In this document: piece by piece, positions 46,319 through 59,077 of the stretch
Layout of the letters: each line of letters starts with the position of its first letter
How positions within the stretch are numbered: position 1 is the first letter of the stretch
Assembly (NCBI GenBank): GCA_029931535.1
Contig: JAQPZY010001625.1
Location: forward strand, 248,001-312,000
From: Margaritifera margaritifera
Taxonomy: Eukaryota > Mollusca > Bivalvia > Unionida > Margaritiferidae
DNA length: 64,000 nucleotides
Direction of reading: 5' to 3'
Translations under genes and position numbers: made by a program
Notes under the pieces: generated by a model
What the model was told of the DNA's origin: nothing
Seen by the model: only the letters and a program-made list of their open reading frames with translations
Database searches by the model: none

Positions 46319-47599
46319 GTAAGTGTTACAAAGCATAATATTTTAGACCCTCTGCAAAAAATTATCGACCTATATCAATTTTCAATACTTGGAAAAAAAT
46401 CTTTCAAATCTCAAGATTTTTCACTCCTTAGAGATTTTGTGGAGTCGAAAGTCCCATCTATTAAATCATTTCAGATCCCTTACATATAGAGTAAAGTACT
46501 TTATAGCTAATTTTCTTTTGAAGGAAGTCGCAAATAATTATAAATATTAATATTTTTTTCTTTCTTAAATTATAATTAAGACATCTGTTTAGTATATGAA
46601 ATTTATAAGTTTCATCTTGTTAAATCAATGTCAATGTGGTTAAATTTAAATGAATTGCATGAAAACCATGATTGACATTATCTGTCATGAAGTTCCAATG
46701 ATACATAAATGGAGTAATAGTTCATTGGAATTGATGAGATGAAATGTATGCTATTAAATCATATAGAAGCTTAACTCATAGATTATAATAACAAGAATAC
46801 ACTTTAAAAACTGTTCATTTCAAATGATAAACGGGCCTTAGATTAATGAAGCAATTCTACACATTTATAATTTATTTGTAAAAAAGAATATGTCGGCTGT
46901 TGGTAACATCTAATTTAGTCTTTAATCGTTAAAACGTGTTTATATAACAGTAGCGGCTAGAAACCGCTGAGTAATAAATAGTTTTATAAAATAACCAGCA
47001 CGTGTTGCCGCCAGTGTCAATTAACGTGCCTGGACCCATACCTCTGATTAAATATGTTGTACATTTTTTCTGACTTATTCAACTTTTTTTGTATATGTAC
47101 TATGATTGCATGTTCGGGGATGTAGCTATATTTCTTTATTTACTTTTATTGATTATTTTCTTTTGTTCAAAAATAGAGCGATTTTTTTTATTTGGTTAAT
47201 TTAGGTAAAAATACACTTTTTTTATATTTTCATCAAATAACTGATACCCAAAGAACATACAATTGTATATAATGCAATTTGGGTGTAATTGGAGTATATT
47301 TGTGCAAAAAAGGTGAAAAAAGAATAAATTCTAACTGTTTTGTCAATATACGAAATTTAAAAAAAAAATTGAAAAACGTATTTTTTTATACATATTAATT
47401 ATACACAAGAGCGTGTAATAAAAACCGAACTATATGCTATGCTGTGCAAAGAAAATTTTAACCATCTACTGTAACTTATCTACTATTTCGTGTAATATAT
47501 GATACCTAAAGAACATATACTTTGTATATTACACGTATCAAATGTAGATTTGGGTGAATTTGGTATATTTTGCTGTGAATTTAGGTGTTTCGTGTAACC

Positions 47600-47705
47600 G
47601 GATCTTAGCAGTGGTTCTCGCTGCGGACTTCCGGTTCTTGTTACGGATGAGCACCGCATAACACTTGAAACTCTCTCGGAAACAGATGTGTTAGGATGCA
47701 TTCAG
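47600..47705. repeat. segment B, right end
   Basis: Resumes the match to segment A (19304-19407) after the long-TIR insertion: AGTGGTTCTCGCTGCGG, CTTCCGGTTCTTGTTACGGA and AACAGATGTGTT. Homology fades at about 47705. Confidence 0.8.
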
Positions 47706-48061
47706 TAAGTATATAGCAACGTATGGGGAGCGCTTCCGTCTGCAGAATTATTCCACCATCGTACCATTTTTGTACAGAGAGGGTGCCCCTATTTACGCGC
47801 CCGCCATTCTATTATCTCTGATTGCATTATTTCATGGATGGCGGGAACATTTTTAATTCATCATCTGCGCAAAGAAAACCAATTATAGCTTTCCTTTTAA
47901 ACCATACATTATTGGTAAGAATTTGATACGGTTCTGAGAAAAAGTTTCTTGAAAAATCCGGAAACTGTGGATAGGGTCTGGTTGAACTCGGGAGAGGGTT
48001 TATTTATATATCTAAATTTGGAATGTGTCGAGAATCTTTTATGACTTCTCTTTGTTTCGTG

Positions 48062-48177
48062 CACAGGTGCTCGTATTGTTGCTTACAATTTACCTATCAG
48101 TCATACATGTACTATTTAAAATTACATTACATGTATGACTGATAGGTAAATTGTAAGCAGTAATACGAGCCCCTGTG
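48062..48177. repeat. 116-bp near-perfect hairpin
   Basis: Two 50-base arms (48062-48111 and 48128-48177) are separated by 16 bases. Only three positions differ, and two of these would be G-U pairs in RNA. Arms start CACAGG and contain GCTTACAATTTACCTATC. The decayed relative is at 19555-19660. This may be a foldback MITE; transcription would give a long double-stranded RNA stem. Confidence 0.85.
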
Positions 48178-48179
48178 GT

Positions 48180-50360
48180 TTAGTGGGAATAGAGCTGTAT
48201 TTTAACGTACCCCCTGCTTATTTTCAACCGGAAATGCATATCAGTTCTCTCCCTTGAACAGCTCGTAACGGAAGCAACGATATTTATACTCAGTTTGTTT
48301 TTATCATTATGTATCGCGGTACCAATTGTTTTTCCATAGACCTTAATGTTAACATTTGGTGAAATAAATATACTTTCTCTCCTACTTTAGCATGCATGTC
48401 ACACACTCTCAAAGAGAGCAATGTTAGATTGTCAATTTGACAAGGTCAGAGCCAGGTACTCTATTGCATTTAAGAGAGATAACTCTGCTGGAACTAGACA
48501 GGGGTAAGAGTTATCCATTCACAACAGACACATTTTCAGTGATGTGTATCACATTTTAAAAAAATCATAAAAAATACAAAACATGATCTACATATGAACT
48601 AACATAATCTTACATGTTGCTAAGAGCCCCAACTTTTTTTTTAAGCCAGACAGAAACTACAACTCTTATATAATACACCAATCATGGCTAGTTTTGTTGT
48701 TTATTTCTGAATACAGTGTTCCTACACCTTAAGCTCCGCCCCCCTCAGCTTGCACAATTGGTACCATGATACCTAAAGCCAACCTTAATTTTTTCAATAA
48801 TCTGTGATATAGCTCGGGACTGTACAAGTAACAAGTGTACTAAGTCTCGCTTGTCAAAAACAATTTTATGAGGCACCAAGCTATGTCTTATATTGATGTC
48901 TTTGGAAATGTAATTGAGCTGTTTCAACTGCTGTTTTCATACTTGTGCTTTACTACCAAACTATTTTTTGGGAATAAAATGAATTGTTTTAATTATGAGT
49001 TTTGTTTTTTCATATCAGCACTTATTGAACTTCACATGGGTGATATGGGATAAATCACATTATGTCATATTATGTAATAACTGGGTCAAAGGTCAATGTA
49101 CTAATTAGTATGTAACTCTCCTACTTCAAAATGGAGAATTCATCTAATATAAAGGACTTTATATTTGTGTAGTAGACGAAGAACTTCACATCAGTGACAG
49201 GTGGACATGACTCAATCTTATTATAAAGTATAAGCTTTCAACACTTTACACCAACTAAAGAATTAACCAGATTTTACTCACTGGTTGTTCTGGCTATTTA
49301 AAAAAGACCTTGTATATCTTAGATATTGTTAAAAGAACTTTGAATTCCCTTTATTTTGGTGTATGATTGATGGGTGCATTATGGGTTATAGAGTATACAG
49401 CTTGGTCATTTTCACTTCCAGGACTTCAAAGGTAAATAAAAAATAGAGCCGATAACTTTGTTTACTTTTTATATATTTTGTAATTCATTCATTGTACATT
49501 CAGAGGCTGGTATTGCCTACTGAGGCAAAATTTGTTTGGCTATTTCAATAACTGCTGAAAATAGTGCACTTTTGACTAATTCAGGCTGATTTTTCGAGTA
49601 CTTTGGAGCGGCCATTTCTGTCTGCTGTGTGCTTGGATCATGTCCAGTTTCCACAAGTGCAATATGTAAAGAAATTTCAGCCACAGTACATGAAAGTATC
49701 ATAGAGGTATGCCAACATTCTCTCCATTGTGCATGTTGCAAATGCAAACAACTTCATCTTACACTTGTCACTCTCTCAGAAGCATGTATTATCTGTAGAG
49801 CACCCCCATAGAACAGAGTTACTTCACGTAAAAGTGGTTATTAAATGATCAGTAAAGTACTTAAATCATACATGGGGAACATATTTGGAAAGTCTCCTTT
49901 ACGTTGATATATATTATCAGTGGCTGAACATGCTGATGGGATAAAATAATTGGCATGTAATCGGCAAAAGGGGGGGGGGACACATTTCAAACCACGTAAC
50001 GTTGTGTTAATTGGCAAAATGTGAGTGGGTGTTTTCAACAAGTCTTTTTTTTTTTTTTTACTGACAAACATTAGTGCCTGTGCCTGCGACAGCTGTCTCC
50101 GATAAATTCTCAGTTTAAAGAATAAAAAGGCAAACAACTAATAATTATTCATGACTGCTGAAGATTAAAGTAACTTCTATAAGGTAAGTATCATTTTTTA
50201 TATCGATGAATCGTTTCATCCCTACCTATGACTATGATAGACTAAGAGACTATTGAAGAATTTCATGCCACCCTTAACCTCCAAAACCAGTATAATTGTT
50301 CGTCGATATAGTAATCAATATAAAATTAGATGCACTTTTAATAATACAGCTTATTTTTCA
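48180..50360. other. spacer before D2, no gene recognised
   Basis: AT-rich. The most protein-like frame is minus 49747-49517 (76 codons, with ALVETGHDPSTQQTEMAAP), which has no recognised domain or convincing exon borders. Poly-G (about 49971-49979) and poly-T (about 50046-50059) tracts occur. Confidence 0.4.
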
Positions 50361-53010
50361 GTCATGAAGTCAGCACATAAGAAAGCAAGAGAGGAAGGGA
50401 TAAAATATAGGAACAGATGCAAAAAGTTACAACATAATGTGCAATAAGATATCAGAAAGTACAATAAGATGTCAGAAGAACAAACAAGAAATAGTTAGAA
50501 TAATTGTTAACAACAGTCATAAACTAAACAACCCAAAGAAGTTCTGATTTCATTGAAAGGTGTAGCAATGCACAAAACCAAGGAAAAAATTATAAATATT
50601 CAAAAGGCAGTTCCAGTCTGTTTTCACAAGAAAAATGCCAGCTGCCTTGCTGGTTCCCAGCTTTTGTCCTTCAAGCAAAGCAAAACATCACCAATAATCA
50701 CAAAGGTGTGTTGAAGCTGATGATGGACCTAATATCTCAAAAACTTGTAGACCCAGATATGCATTTATGATGGACCTAATATCTCAAAAACTTGTAGACC
50801 CAGATATGCATTTATGATGGACCTAATATCTCAAAAACTTGTAGACCCAGATATGCATTTATGATGGACCTAATATCTCAAAAACTTGTAGACCCAGATA
50901 TACCAAAAACCTATAATCCTAAACATGCAATTTATGAAGGACCTAATATCTCAGAAAACCTATAGGTCCAGACATATATTTATGAAAGACCTAATATCTC
51001 AAAAACCTGAAGACCCATACATGCATTTATTACCAAAAACCTATAGATACAGACATGTATTTATTACAATAAACTTAGACCCAAATGTGCATTTATTACC
51101 AAAAACCTGTAGATACAGACATGTATTTATTACCATAAACCTATAGACCCAGACATGCATTTATTACCAAAAACCTATAGACCCAGACATGTATTTATTA
51201 CCATAAACCTACAGATACAGATATGCATTTATTGCCAAAAACCTATAGACCCAAACATGCATTTATTACCAAAGACCTATACACCCAGACATGCATTTAT
51301 TACCAGAAACCTATAGACCCAGACATACATTTATTACCAAAAACCTATAGACCCAGACATGCATTTATTACCAAAAACCTACAGATACAGACATGCATTT
51401 ATTACCAAAAGCTATAGATACAGACATGCATTTATTACCAAAAGCCTATAGACCCAGACATGCATTTATTACCAAAAACAAATAGACCCAAACGTGCATT
51501 TATTACCAAAAACCTATAGACCCAGACATGCATTTATTACCAAAAACCTACAGATACAGACATGCATTTATTACCAAAAGCTATAGATACAGACATGCAT
51601 TTATTACCAAAAACCTATAGACCCAAACGTGCATTTATTACCAAAAACCTATAGACCCAGACATTCATTTATTACCAAAAACCTACAGATACAGACTTGC
51701 ATTTATTACCAAAAACCTATAGACCCAACATGCATTTATTACCAAAGACCTATAGGCCCAGACATGCATTTATTACCAAAAACCTATAGACCCGGATATG
51801 CATTTATTACCAAAAACCTACAGATACAGACATGCATTTATTACCAAAAACCTATAGACCCAAACGTGCATTTATTACCAAAAACCTATAGACCCAGACA
51901 TGCATTTATTACCAAAAACCTACAGATACGGACATGCATTTATTACCAAAAGCTATAGATACAGACATGCATTTATTACCAAAAGCTATAGACCCAAACG
52001 TGCATTTATTACCAAAAACCTACAGATACAGACATGCATTTATTACCATAAACCTATAGACCCAAACATGCATTTATTACCAAAAACCTACAGATACAGA
52101 CATGCATTTATTACCAAAAACCTATAGACCCAAACGTGCATTTATTACCAAAAACCTACAGATACAGACATGCATTTATTACCAAAAACCTATAGACCCA
52201 GACATGCATTTATTACCAAAAACCTATAGACCCAGACATGCATTTATTACCAAAAACCTATAGACCCTGACATGCATTTATTACCAAAAACCTATAGACC
52301 CAGACATGCATTTATTGCCAAAAGCTATAGATACAGACATGCATTTATTACCAAAAACCTACAGATAGACATGCATTTATTACCAAAAAACTATAGATCC
52401 AGACATGCATTTATTACCAAAACCTATAGATACAGACATGCATTTATTACCAAAAACCTACAGATACAGACATGCATTTATTACCAAAAAATCTATAGAC
52501 TCAGACATTTATTACCAAAGCAACACCTGATGAACTTCCTCCATTACCGTCCAAGAATTGCCAGTATGCCACAAATTCTGGGAAAGTTGCATGTAACTGA
52601 GGAAGGCAAGGGATGTCCCTAATTGAACGTAATTCAGGGCCCTTACTAAGGGTTCCCAATAGTAAAGCATTTGTTACTGAGTACAGTGCGAGATCAGAAG
52701 AGCCCCAAAGTAATATTAGAGCATCAGAATGGAATGTTTAGACAAGCTGTCAGAGTATCTATGATAAAATTATGCTTTACACCTTGTCAGGCAGTGATAT
52801 TGGTCAGCTGCCTGTTGATATTCTTAAACTTTCCTCAGACATGATGCATGACACCTGTAAGGAAAATCCAAGAGCATATGACTATTCCAATCCCTGATAC
52901 CTGCTGGAATTCTGTAAAAAAAAATCATTGTTACCACACAGGCAATGAGAAAGATAGGCAAATTTTAAATTTGAGGAAGACATTTTGAGATGCTTAGTAA
53001 ACTGGGACCT
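50361..53010 (+). pseudogene. unidentified decayed coding tract, D2 copy
   Basis: Same pieces as at 25209-26270: KSAHKKAREEGIKYRNRCK after TTATTTTTCAG, CQLPCWFPAFVLQAKQN, and EEDILRCLVNWDLVL. A 2-base deletion near 50526 breaks the frame that is still open in D1. It is interrupted by about 1.8 kb of minisatellite. Confidence 0.3.
50720..52520. repeat. hugely expanded 34-bp (and 47-bp) minisatellite
   Basis: Four near-identical 47-bp units (GATGGACCTAATATCTCAAA and onward) are followed by about 45 units of 34 bp (TAGACCCAGACATGCATTTA followed by TTACCAAAAACCTA). Variants alternate (ACAGATACAGACATG against ATAGACCCAAACGTG), which shows block-wise growth. Three units make 34 codons with no stop, giving spurious open frames of about 110 codons. 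Confidence 0.95.
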
Positions 53011-53092
53011 GGTACTGTTATCAGATTATGTATTAGGTTTTAGAAACCTCATTAATTTGTATGAGAATTTTTTTCTTCTTTTCTTTTTATAG

Positions 53093-53164
53093 AAAACTAA
53101 GATGTTTGAGAGTGACAGAAATGAGAAGGCAAAGTATGAAGATGAGACAGAATCAAAGGAAGAT
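53093..53164 (+). pseudogene. upstream exon of zinc-finger gene 2 with lost splice donor
   Basis: Counterpart of 26333-26404, with a good acceptor (TTCTTTTTATAG) and an open 24-codon frame. The donor that reads GTAAGT in D1 reads CTAAGT here (53165-53170), so normal splicing to the finger exon should fail. Charge pattern is kept (EKAKYEDETES). Confidence 0.7.
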
Positions 53165-53373
53165 CTAAGTCTGTTTTTGTCGGGCTTGTGAATGGTGTTG
53201 AAATCTCTTTGTCTTGATTGTGAATGGTGTTTAAATCTCTTTGTCTTGCTTGTAAATAGTGGTGACATGGATATCACTTTTCCAGCTAAGTCAGGGAGGC
53301 TCTACCTTACTGCTTACAGAACAGTATTGTTGTTCTCACTCATAAAGACCTAAGCCTTATCTTTTTGTAAAGA

Positions 53374-53440
53374 TAACTTAGTTGGTATAGCATTATACTC
53401 ATTATCCAAAGATTGCAAGTTCAATACCCACAGGTGAAAC
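53374..53440 (+). mobile_element. tRNA-Met-like SINE head, D2 copy
   Basis: Better preserved than the D1 copy: A-box AACTTAGTTGGTATAGCATT, anticodon-arm ACTCATTATCC (CAT at the anticodon position) and B-box CAAGTTCAATACCC. No acceptor stem. A duplicated piece GAGGCTCTACCTTACTGCTT occurs on its left (about 53290) and on its right (about 53657). Confidence 0.55.
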
Positions 53441-55137
53441 ATACTGTTCCATGTAACCCTTGTCTTGTACATGCTAAAGAAACAATGACATTAGTGCTCT
53501 GTTCCAGATTTATTGAGTCAGGTACTTGGCCAGTTGTTAGCATAGATATTAACATACTCAAATTTCCCATAGTGATGGGAATAGTACCATGTTTTTTTAG
53601 CAAACATGCAAATGTTTCAGTGTTAATAACCCTGTAATAGGAAAATGTAGCTTCAGTGAGGCTCTACCTTACTGCTCACTGAACGGTATTGTTGTTCTCG
53701 CTCATAAAGACCTAAGCCATGTCTTTGAGGTACTATGTACCAGTGTGGTAGTATGAACTAATCCTGGTGAATTTTGCCAGATACATTGGACATGTCCTAA
53801 TGAGGCCTTGGTATCACCACCTGACAGCTGGAAAGCATCCAAGCTAATCCAACTCTTCCACATTGTTTCAAATACCAGGCCAGATCTGAAAAGAGGTAAC
53901 ATATGTATTTATAATCTCATAGATCAGCAAGATGTAGGTAAATGAAGTGAAAATGTGCTTGCTATGGAGATTTGAAAATGACATTAAGTGTGCAAGCACA
54001 GGAAAAAACATTTGAAAATGATATTAAGTGTGCAAGCACAGGAAAAAACATTAAACTCGTGAAGCAATGGACATATATTACAGTGATTTCATCCCCAAAA
54101 ATATATGAGGTTTCCAGAAGTATGTTTCTCAGAGTATGTTCAGCCATTTACGGGCTATATAACCAATAATGTAAACTAGCTATCATAAATTTTAAGGCTA
54201 TATGTGGGGAGGTTGAGGTTTGTTCATTTTTGCAACAATTAGTACATGACAGGATACAGGGAGGTAGATTGTCAAAGTACTAAGTGAAAAGATGTTACCA
54301 TAAGTAACCTAATTCATGATGGAAAGAACATTTTTGGATATTTCAAGTGCATATGGACAATTATGTGCCAAACAGATTAACTATAGGTACAATTAGATCA
54401 TATATCGTCAACTAAAATGAAATTATCATCCAAACAATTCTAAACAAGGATGGACATTTCCTTATGTGGGACTTGTAACCATGTACTTAGTGGCATAAAA
54501 AGTCAATTCAAATGATCTGTTTGAACATTTCTGGTGTATTTTTAAGAGTGTTTGTTAACAATTGTTAAGTAGAATCGTTCATAAAATGTGATATCAGCTC
54601 ATGCTACAATTCCACACTCTGTCAATAATGTCTCAACCAAAATTAAAAATAAAAAGAAATGTGGTTTGTGTTAGACTTACTTCATTTTGCTGTTTTCCTA
54701 CATCCAAGTTAATAAGACCAAGGGAAAGTACATTTTATCCATTTGACATGTTTCTTTTCACATTTTTCATTCTCTGACATTCTAAAATGGCTTAGAAGAC
54801 AGACTGATTTGGGCTATACTATAGAGTCCTCATCTCCATCCTCTCATTAAGTTCCATGTAATTATGTTTATAAACAATTACTGTAAGCCATACAAACAGT
54901 TATGTGTTACTCATATACCACACCATCATTAGCACATATTAAATTAACTGCTTGAACCTCTAATAAATAGTGTAAATGACCCACAGGCACAATATCAGCC
55001 ACAAAGAGATCTTTTTGTGTTTTGATCAAAGGCTAATTTCTGACTTTTAAAGATATTTTCGCTGACAGAATTTGAAAAATATCGACCATTTAAACTTGTT
55101 TATGGTGTAATAACACATACATGATGATGATAATGAG

Positions 55138-55465
55138 CATCAGCCTCACAGAAATTATAAATATACATATTTTTTCATGATTTTAACATTTGTTCAATAT
55201 AAATTTGGAGAACTATGAATTTTTTTTTTATATTTTATTTTTAAAGTCATTATCCATACAAATCAAAATTTCATGTCTCAACCTCTGAAATATGATGTTC
55301 CAATTTAAAGTTTATGGGTTAACACCAGGACTAACGTCACAATTATTTTCCTTATATAGTCTCTACATTTGGTTGTCAGGACTGAACTTTCCAGTGTGAC
55401 CAGATCTGAATAAATCGTGTGTTAATTGAAAGTGTCGTCAAAGAAGAACTCAAGGTCAAGTTCTT
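55138..55465. other. D2-specific insertion of about 330 bp
   Basis: D1 reads directly from GATGATAG to TATCTTAGG (about 28474-28490). D2 has about 330 extra AT-rich bases between the same words. I see no clear terminal repeats or target duplication, so the mechanism is open; deletion from D1 is equally possible. Confidence 0.6.
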
Positions 55466-55924
55466 ATCTTAGGATAACTTACATTTTTTTGAACTTTAAG
55501 CAAAACAAAGTGCCATTAGTCACATTCATTCCAGATTCCAGATTTCACTTCTGGGCACACATCAGTGCAGATTACTCCCTGTGCACTGTCGCACAGAAAT
55601 CACACTGACAATCATACCCTGCTTATATTTGCAAGAATAAACTATTTCTTTCAAATCAGTACCAAGAACTTGTGCATGCCCAAATTAAACACAGCCTTAG
55701 ACTGGAGTTTACTGGGCCAAAAGTAGCATTTCACTCTCAACTATGACGTGTATTCTGGTGCCATTTTTCTTCTGCAGATACTATGCAAAAATAATTTTCA
55801 GATTATTTTCAGATGGCTGATGCAAACAGATAACTGCTATGACCCATTCTGACACTGTACCATGTCTATTATACTCGTCATACTGCAAAAGTCTCTTTTA
55901 AAGTGTGATACTATAAAAGTCTCT

Positions 55925-57740
55925 TACAGGATGAAAAGGAAGTAATGTTGTTTTCTTGAATTCCTGGAAAAAATTTCAGCTAGTAGAGCACAAGTCTCTT
56001 CAAGGGACTCTTGTTTTCTTTTACAAGGGTATAAGTTAACCCACACTGCGAAAATTATTCTTGCAGTGTAGAATAAATGTTTGAGAATCAGATATTTGAG
56101 GTTTTTATTGGTTACCTTATCAATTGTAAAACAATTGTTTTTCATAGGTTTCCAGAAAAAAAGTACACACTGTAATTTACAGTATAAATGAAAAAGAACA
56201 TAATGGACATAATTAGAAAACAATAACTAAAAACTTAGGGGGCAGGGTGGATAAGACAACACAAAAAAAGCAACATGAAACACTATGATACTGCATACAT
56301 AACAGAGCTGAAAACAACGTAAATTTTTTCCAGTCATTTTCTATAGGCTCATATGAAAAGATACCTTATTCTCAATTGGACAACATCACTTTTTGGGGGG
56401 TCATGTGCACTGACTCTCCCCCCTCCCCTTGGGACCTAAAACACACTTTTTGAGTTTCAGAAATCTCCTAACCCTGTCCAAGAATATGGCAGATATGCTC
56501 TCACAATGACTAGTTTTTTATAATACATTGGAGCATACGTGATTCCAGATTCACTAGCAACCATTTTACTAATAATCCCAGCAAAATCTCTTATTGTGAA
56601 GGATTGTTCATTTTAACAAGGATTAATGCAGGTAGTCATGAGACTGTCTGCTTTGTCAGGTGTTAACTTCACAGTCATGGTTTCCAACTTCAGAATAAAT
56701 CCAGTTTGTCTTGTAGGGTAGAAAACCCGATTTGTCAGGATGAATTGTAAGCTCTAAACTATCAACAAGTACCGTGGTGGTTTCATTATTTGTGAAGACC
56801 TTTGCAATGTTTCTGTGTGTAACAAACTATCAAAAAGTGTCGTGGTAGTTTCATTATTTTGTGAAGACCTTTGCTATGTTTCTGTGTGGAACAAACTATC
56901 ATTAATGTAAGCAACATTTGCATGACCATGTTTACTAAGGAGGAAAACATTGGTTCTTAAACATTTTTGTAAAAATCTCTGGTGCAGATTTGAGTCCAGT
57001 TGGCAGATATGTGAACTCATATCTGACACCTTTTAACATGTAACGCAAGAAAATTATCTTAGGTTGATAGATACAGATTGAATAGGAAGTGTCTTTAATG
57101 TCAAGGGATGCAAACCAAGAATTATTTCTCATTAATGTTATTGCTGATTTGCAGGTCTCCATTTTGAAGTGATGATACTCTATATCAGCTTAAAAACTTT
57201 AAATTAAGGACAAGTGTATAAGAACTATCCTTTTTTGGGCGTATAAAAATGTTCAAGAGAAATTCATTTTCATCTTTTCTAACAAAACAAATCATTTTAT
57301 TTAGTAACAATTTTGAAATTTCAGATTCTATGTTTTGTGCCGTGTTAGTAAATCCAGTGACCTTTGGTACAGAAAAATGTACTGGGTTCTTTATAAATTG
57401 CAATTTGTATCTTAAAGAATTTGTATAGTGTTTAAAACCCAAGCACATGAAGCAGTATGTGCCCAATTGTAAACATTAAGTGCAGTTTTGCTGGCAATGA
57501 AATTATCCAGTGTGTTGGCACACTTAGGGAAACTGCTTTGAGGAAAATATAAAGTCTGCCCAGAATGATACCTGCTTAAAGATGCAGCTGCTGATCAACC
57601 ATGTCTGTTTTGACAGTTACTGTTATACCCTCTGCCCTTGCCTCTCTAATTGCTGGTCCCTTCAAAAGTTCTTCCCTAAAATCCCTCTTCCACAACCATA
57701 TGTAGAAGTGGCTGATAGTCTTTGACATGAGTCATCTTGG
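55925..57740 (-). pseudogene. YR (DIRS-like) retroelement remnant in intron, D2 copy
   Basis: Minus-strand frames 57466-57185 and 57162-56935 hold the N-terminal and central reverse transcriptase. The first has ISKLLLNKMI, NIFIRPKKDSSYTLVLNLK; the second has FASLDIKDTSYSICI, YEFTYLPTGLKSAPEIFTKM. The catalytic site reads YIND (56898-56909), as in D1. Downstream pieces include VFYPTRQTGFILKL and TIRDFAGIISKMVASESGI. Clearly dead and antisense to the zinc-finger gene. Confidence 0.75.
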
Positions 57741-57824
57741 TAAGCATGTTGGGGGAGATTGCATCAAGCCACTCACTCAAAAGTGTGCCAAAGGCAATGT
57801 GCCTTATTTATAGTTTTGAGTTGA

Positions 57825-57877
57825 TGATGATGAAATTGAATTATTCTCGCGTGCGACCAATCTGGTCATGTGCGAGT
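57825..57877 (-). mobile_element. 53-bp retroposed fragment with 15-bp target duplication, D2 only
   Basis: ATAGTTTTGAGTTGA occurs on both sides (57810-57824 and 57878-57892), whereas D1 has it once (31153-31167). The insert begins TGATGATGA, so in the opposite orientation it ends in a TCATCATCA tail. Long target duplications and a simple-repeat tail point to LINE-driven retroposition of a tiny 3' fragment. Confidence 0.8.
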
Positions 57878-59077
57878 ATAGTTTTGAGTTGAGTGACAGA
57901 GTCATTAAATAGTAAGTCTGTGACCTCATGCTGGTCAGAACAAAATTACTGGTACTGATATGTGGGCCTCAGATTGGGTTATGGAGTTAGTCCCCATAAA
58001 AATTACTCCAAGCTGTGTCAAGTCATGCAAGTTTTTATCAAACAGTCAGAAAGTTTTGTTTTTTCCCAAATTTCCATGCAAAAATTAACACTCTTCTTGA
58101 CCAGCTATTACAATCAAAAAACCTTTAAATGCTTTCTCAAAAACCACTCAATAGAAGTTGACCAGATTAGACAGAAATCATGCTGACATATTGTGCTTTC
58201 AAATTTGTACAAGTAATGGTTGCCATTGCTAAATATTGACAATCCATAATTGAACCACAAAAATCCAGAAAATCTTTCATGGGTAAGTTTTTATTGCATT
58301 CTTTGATCTAATAACTAATACATGTAAATTAAATATCCCATTTTCTGGTACAATTAACTGTCGCCAGATTTCTACAATTTTGTGCTAATGTTAATGTTGA
58401 GTGGCATTATTTGGAATTACTGCATTATCCTGCATTATAAGTCGATCATCCATTACTGTAGAAAAGTAGTAATGGAACGTCAAATTTCAAATTTAAATTA
58501 CAGATTTTGTGCTGCATATAGTCAGAATTTGTGATCATCAAGAAAAAAAGACTATTTTCCAAAATTTTTTACCACAGCAACAAATTTTCTATGCAATATT
58601 GTGACTTAATTCAGATTGTTAAATATCAATGGAGAGATTAGGCAACTGACAATTACACCAACAGATTGACTCAAGTATGGTAAATATAAGCAAGTTAAGA
58701 CATGCTTCCACTCCAGACCTCCAAATATTTAAGGACCGAATTAGAGAGAAATAATGAAGGACAATTTGAAAAATTGCTATATAAATAGCATGAAAAGCTA
58801 ATCAGGTTATCTATATTTGTATACATGTATGGCTAACAAATTTCATTTGTTGAAAACTTGTTCAATTAGGCAAAAACAACTGAGGTGGACAAACAAATTT
58901 GAAATGCATGTTGCATGCATATGTAGATAACCTCTTCAGATTTTCATAAAATTATAGCACTTTTTCAAATTGGTTTAATTTTATGAAACTCTTTGGATTT
59001 ACTTTTTGGTCTGCATTGGGGGTATACTTGGTTTTACAAACACAAATCTATAGAGTTGAATTATTTCTTATTTCCAG

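Larger units (their letters stand above)
43383..47599. mobile_element. 4.2-kb long-TIR DNA transposon with 9-bp target duplication
   Basis: Flanked by GGATCTTAG at 43374-43382 and 47600-47608; segment A has one such site (GGATATTAG, 19304-19312). Left terminus GGGGTACACGAAACACC and right terminus, reversed, GGTTACACGAAACACC begin long inverted repeats (43383-43581 and 47461-47599). Both contain TACAAAGTATATGTTCTTTA and end at CAGTAGATGG-type sequence. The left arm has an extra CCAAATCCA-rich minisatellite of about 60 bp. Long inverted repeats with 9-bp duplications suggest a Mutator-like superfamily, but no transposase is recognised. A hAT element is nested at 44506-45973. Confidence 0.75.

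Noticed and set aside
50925..52622. Open frames of about 65-116 codons in the D2 minisatellite
   Set aside because: Translation of the 34-bp unit in cyclic frames; array length differs tenfold from D1, which is incompatible with a conserved protein.
53374..53440. Functional tRNA-Met gene
   Set aside because: A- and B-boxes are present, but the acceptor stem does not pair and the D1 paralogue is equally defective, so it is listed as a SINE head.
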